Assembly (NCBI GenBank): GCA_937927265.1 | Contig: CALBCO010000198.1 | Coordinates: 1 to 12,836 of the forward strand | From: an uncultured Verrucomicrobiae bacterium | GTDB lineage: Bacteria > Verrucomicrobiota > Verrucomicrobiia > Palsa-1439 | Direction: 5' to 3' | Length of the DNA stretch: 12,836 nt | Shown here: piece after piece, positions 6,455-12,836 of the stretch | Layout: the number at the start of each line of letters is the position of its first letter | How positions within the stretch are numbered: the stretch's first letter is position 1 | Notes under the pieces: generated by a model | What the model was told of the DNA's origin: nothing | The model's input: the letters and a program-made list of their open reading frames with translations, nothing else | Databases searched by the model: none | Made by a program: the position numbers and the translations under genes

Positions 6455-7711
6455 ATGCATGATTTACACAGCAGTGACCTTAAGATGTACCTCATGCGTT
6501 TGCTCATCACCTTGTGGGTGTGGATCGGGCTGGCGGGAGCGGCTCTATCGGGAGAGCCAGGTCAATCGTGGACAACGTTATTTGACGGCACAAGTCTCAC
6601 TCGGTTTGTTCATGACCCCGATCACTGGTCCATCGGTTCCGATGGCGTGTTGCAGCCACGCCGGGGCACTGGCGGCACCAGCACGTTGCGACAGTATGGC
6701 GATTTCATTCTCGAATTGGAATTCAGAATCCCCCAACATGGTAATAGTGGCGTCTTCTTGCGCGATGGTCGGGTCGAAGTGCAAATTTTTGACAGTTATG
6801 GCGCCACCAAATTGGACAAACACATGTGTGGCGCGATTTATTATGCGCAGGAACCCAGCACCAACGCTTGTAAGCCGGCAGGGGAATGGAATCATTACCA
6901 AATCACTTGTCAAGGCAGCCGCATTGGCGTCGTGCTCAATGGCGCGCCGATCATTGACATGGATTTGGATCGCTGGACAGAGGCGCGCAAGAATCCCGAT
7001 GGGACGACGAACTGGTATGACACTCCGTTGCGTGATTTGCCCCGCTTTGGGCCGATTGCACTGCAAAATCACGGGGAGAAAGCGCAGTTCCGCAACATCC
7101 GGGTCAAACCGTTGTCGCCACCCAAACCGCGACCGAATGCACCCGAACCGCGAATCGTGGACGATTGGGAAATTCTGTTTGATGGTCAAAACTTCGAACA
7201 ATGGAATGTGGACAACTCGTGGGCGATTCGCGACGGCATCATGCATTGCCTTGGCCGGGCGCAACCCATTACGACGAAGGATCAATTCGGCGATTTCACT
7301 TTGGAGTTTGAGTTCAATCCACCCCCCCGGTCGGTCGGTTGGGCTGCGGGCGGTGTGCGATTGGGGCCGTTGTGGGTGGTGCTGGGCGAGATGACGGCCG
7401 AGGCCGCGTTATCCGAAGAAGTCTGCGGCGCCGTGTGGCGATGTCTTGCGCCGCAAACCCGGCCCAGCGTTCAGACCAACGTCTGGAACAAGTGCCAGAT
7501 CACCCGACGGGGAATGATGTTGACGGTAGCTATCAACGGCCAAGTTGTGACGGAGTTGGATCGTTCCCTCTGGACAGAGGCGCGCAAGAATCCCGATGGC
7601 GCCGCCAACCTCATCGGCCAGGCCCTGCGCGACCTGCCGCGCGAAAGCACAATAGGATTTGCCGCGCCGCTCCGTTACCGAAATGTGCGGATTCAACAAC
7701 ACCAAAACTGA
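6455..7711 (+). CDS. Secreted protein with two DUF1080 (3-keto-disaccharide hydrolase) domains
   Basis: 418 residues from ATG 6455. Met11 (6485) or Met14 (6494) would place the hydrophobic signal (LLITLWVWIGLAGAALSG) at the N-terminus and are plausible real starts; none has a good ribosome site. Domain 1 covers about 38-218: WTTLFDGTSL, HGNSGVFLRDGRVEVQIFDSYG (95-116, the family hallmark) and IALQNHG. A proline-rich linker (221-232) leads to domain 2, about 238-414: ILFDGQNFEQW and FTLEFEFNPP, but GNSGVF, EVQI-DSY and QNHG are replaced, so domain 2 is probably degenerate. Both domains contain WTEARKNPDG followed by LRDLPR. DUF1080 proteins belong to the concanavalin-like fold and the family is associated with cleavage of 3-keto-disaccharides. 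That fits a job downstream of the neighbouring oxidoreductases. The substrate is unknown. Confidence 0.87.
   Translation: MHDLHSSDLKMYLMRLLITLWVWIGLAGAALSGEPGQSWTTLFDGTSLTRFVHDPDHWSIGSDGVLQPRRGTGGTSTLRQYGDFILELEFRIPQHGNSGVFLRDGRVEVQIFDSYGATKLDKHMCGAIYYAQEPSTNACKPAGEWNHYQITCQGSRIGVVLNGAPIIDMDLDRWTEARKNPDGTTNWYDTPLRDLPRFGPIALQNHGEKAQFRNIRVKPLSPPKPRPNAPEPRIVDDWEILFDGQNFEQWNVDNSWAIRDGIMHCLGRAQPITTKDQFGDFTLEFEFNPPPRSVGWAAGGVRLGPLWVVLGEMTAEAALSEEVCGAVWRCLAPQTRPSVQTNVWNKCQITRRGMMLTVAINGQVVTELDRSLWTEARKNPDGAANLIGQALRDLPRESTIGFAAPLRYRNVRIQQHQN
6973..7002 (+). repeat. 30-base exact repeat, copy 1, in DUF1080 domain 1
   Basis: The 30 bases at 6973-7002 are identical to those at 7570-7599 and are read in the same frame in both domains, encoding WTEARKNPDG. 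The surrounding sequence of the two domains is diverged, so this local identity stands out. Confidence 0.85.
7570..7599 (+). repeat. 30-base exact repeat, copy 2, in DUF1080 domain 2
   Basis: Second copy of the 30-base identical segment, in the diverged second DUF1080 domain. Identity at every synonymous site suggests a late local copying event or gene conversion between the two domains. Confidence 0.85.
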
Positions 7712-7713
7712 AC

Positions 7714-7720
7714 AAAGGAG
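7714..7720 (+). promoter_or_regulatory. Ribosome binding site deciding the start of oxidoreductase D
   Basis: AAAGGAG directly abuts ATG 7721, leaving no spacing for that codon. It lies 6 bases before ATG 7727, which is ideal. This chooses ATG 7727 over ATG 7721. Confidence 0.75.
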
Positions 7721-7726
7721 ATGACC

Positions 7727-9256
7727 ATGAACCACTCATATTCTCACCGCGGCTACAGTCGCCGCGAGTTTCTGCGGCGGGCGACAGGCGCCTCACTAGC
7801 GCTGACTGGCGGGGGCATGTTGCCCGGCATCTTGCGAGCGGGGGAAGCGCCGGCGATTTTGCCAGTGAAGAATCCCAACTCCAAATTGCAACTGGCCGTC
7901 GTCGGTCTCGGCGGCATTTCCGGTGGCCACCTGCTCGGCATCGCCCGCGACGAACATCTCGTCGCACTCTGCGAATGTGATCCCGCCCGGCAAAAAAAGA
8001 AGTACGAGGAAGTCAAGGCCTTCGAAGTCAACAACGTCAAACCCGAAGACATGAAGCAGTTCCAAGATTACCGGGAGATGCTGGAACAAATGGCCGGCAA
8101 ACTCGACGGGGTCGTGGTCTGCACTCCGGACCACAACCACGCCATTATCGCGTTGGATTGCATGAAACGCGGCATTCATGTGTTTGTCGAAAAACCCATG
8201 TCTCACAACATCCACGAAGCCTATACCTTGCTGGAAGCGGCCCGCCGGTATCGGGTGGCCACCGCGATGGGCAACGAAGGCCATACGTGGGAAGCGACGC
8301 GCGTTGGTATCGAGCATTTGCTGGCGGGTAGCCTCGGCGCCGTGACCGAAATCTATCACTGGTGCGTGGGCCGCACCATCGGCAGCGACGAAGAAGGCCT
8401 CGAGGAGGTTGACAGCTCATGGAAAAGTGATTGGTGGCTGAAGTATTGGTCGGTGCCGGTGCCTGAGGAAATTGCTCGCAAGGCTTACCGATACGCGCCC
8501 GGTTTCCCCAAAGATCCGCTCGGCAAGCCGAACGGCGGCGACCGCCGCTGGATGAGCGGCAGTCTGGGAGATTGGGGACCGCACACCATGGACACCGCAT
8601 TCTGGGGGCTGCGGATCGGCGATGCGCCCTCATACAAGATCGAATTGCTCGAACGCCGTTGGGGTGGACCGCACTTCCACTACAAGTTGGAAGTCTATCG
8701 TTGGACGATTCCCCCCCGTGGCGACCTGCCGGAACTCAAAGAATACTGGTACCACGGCGTCCGGGCCAACCCCGACCCGTCGTTGCGCGACGAAAAGGGT
8801 GAACCGCTCCAGTCTGTGAAGAACTTTCCGCCCAAGGCGCTGGCGCTCCAGAAGCAATACGACTATCCGCTCCAAGATTTCGGCAGCTTGATCATTGGCG
8901 AAAAAGGCAGTGTGATCACGGGCGGACAAGGCGGAATTATGCGGTGGTTTCCGCCGGAGTTGTCTCGCACCGTGGCCGCCCCGCCGCGCGTGTTGAAGCG
9001 CATCGAAATCCCGCGCGGGGTGGATTCCAACCGGGGCGAGTGGTATCACGCCATCCGCACCGGCGATGCGGCGACGACCTGTTTCGATCGGGCCGTGCCA
9101 TTCACGGAACATTACCTGAGCGGATTGTTCGCCTCCCGCGCGCCCGAAGGCGCGGTGGTTGAGTACGATGCCCAAAATCACCGGGTCAAGAGCCATCCTG
9201 AGCTGAATCAGTATTTGACCCGCCCCTACCGGCCCGGTTACGAAGTGCAATTATGA
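7727..9256 (+). CDS. Tat-exported Gfo/Idh/MocA family oxidoreductase (D)
   Basis: 509 residues from ATG 7727, chosen by the ribosome site. It is the most intact member of the A/D/E subfamily. Twin-arginine signal RREFLR at 12-17, then a hydrophobic segment and AGEAPAILPVKNPNSK. The cofactor loop is complete (VVGLGGISGG, 58-67). Further family marks: CTPDHNH (132-138), GIHVFVEKP (EKP 155-157), NEGHTWEATR, and GDWGPHTMD (281-289) with His286 and Asp289 as likely substrate-site residues. The tail reads LNQYLTRPYRPGYEVQL. Long identical nucleotide runs are shared with oxidoreductase E, showing a recent common copy. Its stop overlaps the DUF6807 start by ATGA, so the two are probably translated together. 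Exported sugar oxidation or reduction with a bound nucleotide cofactor is the expected role; the substrate is unknown. Confidence 0.94.
   Translation: MNHSYSHRGYSRREFLRRATGASLALTGGGMLPGILRAGEAPAILPVKNPNSKLQLAVVGLGGISGGHLLGIARDEHLVALCECDPARQKKKYEEVKAFEVNNVKPEDMKQFQDYREMLEQMAGKLDGVVVCTPDHNHAIIALDCMKRGIHVFVEKPMSHNIHEAYTLLEAARRYRVATAMGNEGHTWEATRVGIEHLLAGSLGAVTEIYHWCVGRTIGSDEEGLEEVDSSWKSDWWLKYWSVPVPEEIARKAYRYAPGFPKDPLGKPNGGDRRWMSGSLGDWGPHTMDTAFWGLRIGDAPSYKIELLERRWGGPHFHYKLEVYRWTIPPRGDLPELKEYWYHGVRANPDPSLRDEKGEPLQSVKNFPPKALALQKQYDYPLQDFGSLIIGEKGSVITGGQGGIMRWFPPELSRTVAAPPRVLKRIEIPRGVDSNRGEWYHAIRTGDAATTCFDRAVPFTEHYLSGLFASRAPEGAVVEYDAQNHRVKSHPELNQYLTRPYRPGYEVQL
7844..7905 (+). repeat. 62-base exact repeat shared by oxidoreductases D and E (copy in D)
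   Basis: Bases 7844-7905 match 10399-10460 without a mismatch (constant offset 2555). The segment encodes the APAILPVKNPNSK linker and the first strand of the Rossmann fold. Further exact runs at the same offset include 8024-8053 with 10579-10608 and 8126-8166 with 10681-10721. Confidence 0.85.
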
Positions 9257-10188
9257 AAGCCGGTCGGCCCACGTTCCTGACATTACTTTTGCCATGCCTC
9301 CTGCTCGCAGGGGCGCCGTCGCGGGCCGCGGAGTACCGCTGGGAACGGACGGAGAAAACCTTGGCTTTGTATCGAGGGGAGAACTCCGTGTGGCGGTTCA
9401 GTGCGGGATCGGAAGCCGGCAAACCCTACTTTCATCCCGTGACCTTGCCGGATGGCACGGTCGCCACGGATTATCGGCCCGCCGACCACAAATGGCATCT
9501 CGGCGTCTGGTTCACCTTCAACAAGGTCAACGACATCAACTTTTGGGGCGAAGACGAGAAGGGCCGGATTTGGGGGCCGGGGCGAATCAACGTCGAAACG
9601 GTCGTCTTCACGCCGCGAGAAGATTTCTCAGCGACCATTGCGTTGGCGCTGGCGTATTGTCGCGGTGAGGAGCGGCTCTTGGTGGAACGACGCCAGTATG
9701 ACATTGGCCCACCTAACGCACGCGCCCACACCATCACCTCCCACCACGAATTCACGGCGGTCACCAACGCCGTCATCAACCGGTATGATTACGGCGGCAC
9801 TGTGTTTCGGCCTGCCCGGGACCTGACGCGGTGGCGCTGGGAAACCGCGCCGCCGTTACCGAACCAGCGGCCGTTTGATTTCCCCGACCGATACCCGGGA
9901 AAATACAACCAGTGGCTGATGCGGCCACCGGCGCAATGGATGGCGCTGGTCGAGCGAACCGAGGGCGAAACGCGCGGTGTGCTGATTTTGGACCATCCGG
10001 CCAATCCGCGATACCCCACCTGCTGGGGCGGGTTGGCTTACAACGCCAATGTTTGGCTGGCCGACGACATGCCCCTGGCTGCGGGCGAGAAACTCACCCT
10101 GCGATACCGCTTGGTCTTTTTCGGGGGGGCGACGCTCGCCTCATTCGCTGAAGAACAACACGCCTTATTCGTCCAAGAAACCAAATGA
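9253..10188 (+). CDS. Secreted DUF6807 (PmoA-like) family protein
   Basis: An intact 311-residue DUF6807 protein, the family formerly labelled PmoA in Pfam. A Sec signal spans about residues 1-26 (LTLLLPCLLLAGAPSRAA). It begins with RTEKTLALYRGENSVWRF, like the KTETSLALHKDGKPVWIH start of the 3172 copy. Hallmark segment PADHKWHLGVWFTFNKVNDINFWGE (76-100) holds conserved His, Trp and Asn residues typical of the family's core. Later parts include FDFPDRYPGKYNQWL, VLILDHPANPRYP and the C-terminal LTLRYRLVFFGG. ATG 9253 overlaps the oxidoreductase D stop (ATGA). Despite the old name, nothing here relates to methane oxidation. Repeated pairing with an oxidoreductase gene suggests a carbohydrate-binding or -modifying partner, but the function is unestablished. 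Confidence 0.88.
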   Translation: MKAGRPTFLTLLLPCLLLAGAPSRAAEYRWERTEKTLALYRGENSVWRFSAGSEAGKPYFHPVTLPDGTVATDYRPADHKWHLGVWFTFNKVNDINFWGEDEKGRIWGPGRINVETVVFTPREDFSATIALALAYCRGEERLLVERRQYDIGPPNARAHTITSHHEFTAVTNAVINRYDYGGTVFRPARDLTRWRWETAPPLPNQRPFDFPDRYPGKYNQWLMRPPAQWMALVERTEGETRGVLILDHPANPRYPTCWGGLAYNANVWLADDMPLAAGEKLTLRYRLVFFGGATLASFAEEQHALFVQETK

Positions 10189-10326
10189 AAGGCAACCCCC
10201 GGAAAACATCACGACAGATGGATTCTCACCTTGCCCCCTTCTCTTCCCAAGAGGAGAGGAAAACGAAGCCTGGATCAGGAAGCCAATCCCAACCTTTGCC
10301 ACGCGGGGCCGGCGCGGGCAATCCAC
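10189..10326 (+). other. Leader of oxidoreductase E with a displaced start
   Basis: This stretch runs from the DUF6807 stop to the RRRFLK motif of oxidoreductase E. The frame of E contains no ATG here. ATG codons at 10185 (overlapping the upstream stop as ATGA) and 10218 are in another frame. The stretch contains a hairpin-forming segment at 10238-10256. This looks like a coupled start disrupted by an insertion or an indel. Confidence 0.5.
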
Positions 10327-11808
10327 CGTCGCCGGTTCCTGAAAACTGCGGGAGTCTTGGCCGGCTTGGCCTATCTGCCCCGGCGCGTCTGGGCGGGCGA
10401 AGCGCCGGCGATTTTGCCAGTGAAGAATCCCAACTCCAAATTGCAACTGGCCGTCGTCGGCCTCGGCGGCATTTCGGGCGGCCACACCCTCGGCATCACC
10501 CGCGACGAACATCTCGTCGCGCTATGCGAGTGCAGCCCGTACATGCTCAATGCCCGCTTCGAACAAATCAAGAAGTACGAAGTCAACAACGTCAAACCCG
10601 AAGACATGCAGTTGTTTCAGGATTACCGGGTGATGTTGGAGAAGATGGCGGGCAAGCTGGACGGCGTGGTGGTCTGCACCCCGGACCACAACCACGCCAT
10701 TATCGCGTTGGATTGCATGAAGCGGGGGATTCACGCGTTTGTCGAGAAGCCGATGTGTCACAACATTCACGAGGCGTACGTTCTGCGGGATGCGGCCCGG
10801 AAATACCGGGTGGCCACCGCCGCGGGCAACGAGGCGCATACCGGTGAAACAACACGCGTCGGGATTGAACGATTGTTGGCCGGCCAACTGGGGGCCGTCA
10901 CCGAGGTGTATTTCTGGTTGGGCGACCGATCGATTGGCGGGACTGAAGAAGGATTGGTCAGTCAGCCGCGCGCGAGCGTGGACGAGGCGTTTCGGCTGTG
11001 GTCGGTGCCCGTGCCCGCCGAAATCGCCAACGTGAACTACGAATACGAGAAGGGAGTGGAGATTGACCCGTTGGCCAAATGGGCGTGGGGCTGGCGTGGC
11101 GACCGGCGCTGGGGCAACGGCAGCCTCGGCGACTTTGGCGCGCATCAGTTGGATGTTGCGCATTACGGATTGGAATTGGGCAAAGCGCCGACGTGGACCA
11201 TTGAGTGCCTCGAACGACTTTATGGCGGCGAGCGGTTGCACTACAAAATGGAAGTCTATCGTTGGCGCGTGTCGGCCCGCGGCAAATTGCCGCCGGTGGA
11301 TATTTACTGGCATTCGGGTGTCCGTCCCAATCCAAACGCCGAAGTGGTCAACGAATTTCACCAGACTCTGAAGGCCGAATACAATATGCCCGCCAAAGCG
11401 CGGGAAATCCAGAAACGCTATGATTATGAATTGCCCGTGCAGGGCGGTTTGGTGGTCGCGGAAAAAGGCGTGGCAATTCTTAGTTCGTATGGCATCCGCG
11501 CCATATTCCCGCGCGAATTGCAAAAGGAATTGCCCGAGCCGCCGAAGATTCTGCCCCGCATTGACGTGCCCAAGGGCGTGGACTCCAACCGCGGCGAATG
11601 GTATCACGCCATCCGCACCGGCGAGCCGGCGACGACCCACTTTGACTATGGCGCCCCGTTTACCGAGTTCTACCTCAGTGGCCAGTTCGCGTCGCGCGTC
11701 CCCCTCGGCACGGTGAAACGTATGGGAACTTATAGCGGGGCTGTAGCGGGGGCTGGTCAAGCAAAATCTCTCCAGCAACCGCACTTTTTTCGTGCTTGGA
11801 ATTTATAG
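10231..11808 (+). CDS. Gfo/Idh/MocA family oxidoreductase (E), damaged at both ends
   Basis: Close paralogue of D. The open frame can begin at TTG 10231 (525 codons); CTG 10270 lies 9 bases after AGGAGAGGA (10252-10260) and is another possibility. No ATG start exists, so the N-terminus is uncertain. In TTG numbering: RRRFLK (33-38), AGEAPAILPVKNPNSK (55-70), VVGLGGISGG (75-84), CTPDHNH (149-155), EKP (172-174), then GDFGAHQLD near 3' position 11130-11155 in place of GDWGPHTMD. The family sequence ends at GTV (residue 495). The last 30 residues (KRMGTYSGAV onward) have no relation to D and come from the IS91-like element inserted there. About 32 native C-terminal residues, including the YRxGY tail, are lost. 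It is probably non-functional or impaired, although the catalytic domains remain. Confidence 0.85.
   Translation: MPPSLPKRRGKRSLDQEANPNLCHAGPARAIHRRRFLKTAGVLAGLAYLPRRVWAGEAPAILPVKNPNSKLQLAVVGLGGISGGHTLGITRDEHLVALCECSPYMLNARFEQIKKYEVNNVKPEDMQLFQDYRVMLEKMAGKLDGVVVCTPDHNHAIIALDCMKRGIHAFVEKPMCHNIHEAYVLRDAARKYRVATAAGNEAHTGETTRVGIERLLAGQLGAVTEVYFWLGDRSIGGTEEGLVSQPRASVDEAFRLWSVPVPAEIANVNYEYEKGVEIDPLAKWAWGWRGDRRWGNGSLGDFGAHQLDVAHYGLELGKAPTWTIECLERLYGGERLHYKMEVYRWRVSARGKLPPVDIYWHSGVRPNPNAEVVNEFHQTLKAEYNMPAKAREIQKRYDYELPVQGGLVVAEKGVAILSSYGIRAIFPRELQKELPEPPKILPRIDVPKGVDSNRGEWYHAIRTGEPATTHFDYGAPFTEFYLSGQFASRVPLGTVKRMGTYSGAVAGAGQAKSLQQPHFFRAWNL
10238..10256. repeat. Hairpin in the leader of oxidoreductase E
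   Basis: CTTCTCTT (10238-10245) pairs with AAGAGGAG (10249-10256) around CCC, with one G-T wobble. The pyrimidine-rich half and purine-rich half resemble dispersed intergenic repeats of related genomes (recollection, not tested). The purine half also provides the only Shine-Dalgarno-like sequence before gene E. Confidence 0.5.
10399..10460 (+). repeat. 62-base exact repeat shared by oxidoreductases D and E (copy in E)
   Basis: Second copy of the exact match with 7844-7905. Identity at synonymous positions points to recent duplication or gene conversion and not only to selection on the protein. Confidence 0.85.
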
Positions 11809-12836
11809 TTGCATTCCGCTGCCAGAGGGTTGTTTTCTCTGGTTCCATGCTTACCGACCGACCGTTCAGTGAACTGAATCTCTGGCAGCGCATCTTCGCC
11901 GAACACTGGGATGCCTTCCAACGCTCTTGGCAAGCCCAGCACCACCGCCCCATCCCGTCGCACTGGAAAGCCAATGTCCAGAAAATGCTCTCCTGCGGCG
12001 ACATCCGCGCCGGCTACTGCGAATACCTTTGCCCACACTGCCAACAGACTCGGAAGATAGGCTTTACCTGCAAGAGCCGTTTGTGCCTGCGCTGCTTCAA
12101 GACCGCCGTGGACGGCTGGTTGCAAACGGCTCGGCAAGTGCTGTTTGAGGGGGTGGTGCATCGGCAAGTGGTGTTGACCGTGCCCAAGGAGATTCGACCG
12201 CTGATTCTGGCGGAACCGAAGTTGTTGAAAGCCTTTGCCGACGCCGGGGCGCGTGCCGTGCAACAGTTAGTGGCGCAGTGGCGACCGAAGAAGAAAATCA
12301 AGGTGGGCCTCATGTCGGTGCTGCAAGTGCATGGGCGGGCGGGCAACTCCAATCCGCACCTGCACATGGTGGTCAGCGAGGGCGGGGTGGATCAGCGCGG
12401 CCAGTGGCAAGCGGTGAGTTACTTTGACACCAGGAAGCTGCGCAAGCTCTGGCAGTATCAGGTGCTGACAGCGTTGAAGAAGGCGGTGCGGGGCACGCCG
12501 TATGGCACGCCGTGGTTGGCGAAGCTGGGGCGGATGTTTGCGCAGTATCCGACCGGTTTCGACTGCCACGCGATGCCGGAGAGCGGCCCGGTGGAGCGGC
12601 TGGTGATCTACCTGTGCAAGTACGTCAGCAGTCCGCCGATCTCGATTCGGCGGATCGAGAGTGACGATGGCGAGCGGGTAACGTTTCGTGACGATGATCA
12701 CCGGCGCGGCCCGGTGACCGAGACGCTCACGGCGGTGGAGTTCATCGGGCGGATGATTCAGCATTTGCCGGCGAAGAACTTTCGGATGGTGCGTTACTAC
12801 GGCCTCTACGCTCGCGCGGTGCGCAACAAAGTGCAC
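11716..12836 (+). mobile_element. IS91-family insertion element, left part only
   Basis: Homology of the host gene to paralogue D stops after the GTV codons ending at 11715. From there the sequence is unrelated and leads into an IS91-type transposase. The left end therefore lies at about 11716-11722; its exact base cannot be fixed without an empty site. The 130 bases before the transposase hold no gene other than the chimeric tail of oxidoreductase E. The right end lies beyond the window. IS91 elements move by rolling-circle-like transposition and do not make target duplications, so none is expected. Confidence 0.8.
11847..12836 (+). CDS. IS91-family HUH transposase, partial (runs off the window end)
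   Basis: An open frame of 330 codons from ATG 11847 to the last base, with no stop, so the C-terminus is outside. An N-terminal zinc-finger-like region has Cys58, 62, 65, 75, 80 and 83 (YCEYLCPHCQ, then CKSRLCLRCF), as in IS91/IS801-type transposases. The HUH metal-binding motif is NPHLHMVV (169-176, His171 and His173). The candidate catalytic tyrosines are Tyr255 and Tyr259 in IYLCKYVSSPPIS (254-266). FIGRMIQHLPAKNFRMVRYYGLYA (299-322) is typical of the family's C-terminal part. It nicks and joins single-stranded DNA during rolling-circle transposition. No strong ribosome site is seen; ATG 11847 is the first in-frame ATG seen downstream of the gene E stop. All motifs are intact, so it could be active. 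Confidence 0.93.
   Translation, partial: MLTDRPFSELNLWQRIFAEHWDAFQRSWQAQHHRPIPSHWKANVQKMLSCGDIRAGYCEYLCPHCQQTRKIGFTCKSRLCLRCFKTAVDGWLQTARQVLFEGVVHRQVVLTVPKEIRPLILAEPKLLKAFADAGARAVQQLVAQWRPKKKIKVGLMSVLQVHGRAGNSNPHLHMVVSEGGVDQRGQWQAVSYFDTRKLRKLWQYQVLTALKKAVRGTPYGTPWLAKLGRMFAQYPTGFDCHAMPESGPVERLVIYLCKYVSSPPISIRRIESDDGERVTFRDDDHRRGPVTETLTAVEFIGRMIQHLPAKNFRMVRYYGLYARAVRNKVH

Noticed and set aside
3172..10188. Methane monooxygenase subunit (from the PmoA label of the family)
   Set aside because: The proteins are soluble and secreted, with no membrane helices beyond the signal. The PmoA name of this family is a historical misnomer.
10185..10847. A 220-codon + frame starting at the ATGA overlap after the DUF6807 gene
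   Set aside because: Beyond the leader it is an out-of-frame reading of oxidoreductase E with no protein features. Only its start codon position is of interest.
33..11808. GH109-type (alpha-N-acetylgalactosaminidase) assignment for the oxidoreductases
   Set aside because: GH109 enzymes share the fold and Tat export, but these proteins keep the EKP motif of the oxidoreductases. No feature seen requires a glycosidase role.
11757..12836. Minus-strand open frames across the IS element
   Set aside because: They are antisense to the transposase, whose + frame carries the zinc, HUH and tyrosine motifs.
1..12836. CRISPR arrays, tRNA or rRNA genes, toxin-antitoxin or phage-defence genes
   Set aside because: No regularly spaced repeats, cloverleaf-type sequence or family motifs of these systems were seen. 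The repeats present are isolated hairpins and duplicated coding segments.

Overview
The window reads as a chromosomal piece of a GC-rich bacterium of the Planctomycetota/Verrucomicrobiota type, most likely Verrucomicrobiota. This rests on family content: several Tat-exported Gfo/Idh/MocA oxidoreductases side by side with ThuA-like, DUF1080 and DUF6807 proteins, plus short GC-rich hairpin repeats between genes. No phylogenetic marker gene is present, so the placement is an inference.

All real genes are on the + strand. Layout: (1) Tat-exported oxidoreductase A (33-1517); (2) a gap of about 250 bp with hairpin repeats; (3) oxidoreductase B (1767-3175), which has a one-base frameshift inside its Tat signal; (4) a DUF6807 protein (3172-4190), frameshifted in an A-run and carrying a hairpin repeat in its 5' end; (5) oxidoreductase C (4297-5664), preceded by a perfect 10-bp hairpin; (6) a ThuA-like protein (5661-6404); (7) a two-domain DUF1080 protein (6455-7711); (8) oxidoreductase D (7727-9256); (9) a second DUF6807 protein (9253-10188); (10) oxidoreductase E (about 10231-11808), which lacks a normal start and has lost its C-terminus to an insertion; (11) the left part of an IS91-family element whose HUH transposase (11847 onward) runs off the window end.

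The genes look like one exported carbohydrate-processing cluster. All five oxidoreductases carry twin-arginine signals, as expected for proteins that fold around a nucleotide cofactor before export. The ThuA, DUF1080 and DUF6807 proteins carry Sec-type signals. Three junctions use ATGA stop/start overlaps (3172, 5661, 9253), which implies translational coupling. The best supported working model is periplasmic oxidation of sugars or glycosides to keto-sugars by the oxidoreductases, with cleavage or further conversion by the DUF1080 protein (a family associated with 3-keto-disaccharide cleavage). ThuA and DUF6807 roles are undefined. No transporter, regulator, sulfatase or classical glycoside hydrolase is in view.

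The cluster grew by duplication. Oxidoreductases D and E share long identical nucleotide runs, and the [oxidoreductase + DUF6807] pair occurs twice. It is also decaying or imperfectly sequenced: two single-base frameshifts, one displaced start and one IS truncation lie within 12 kb.
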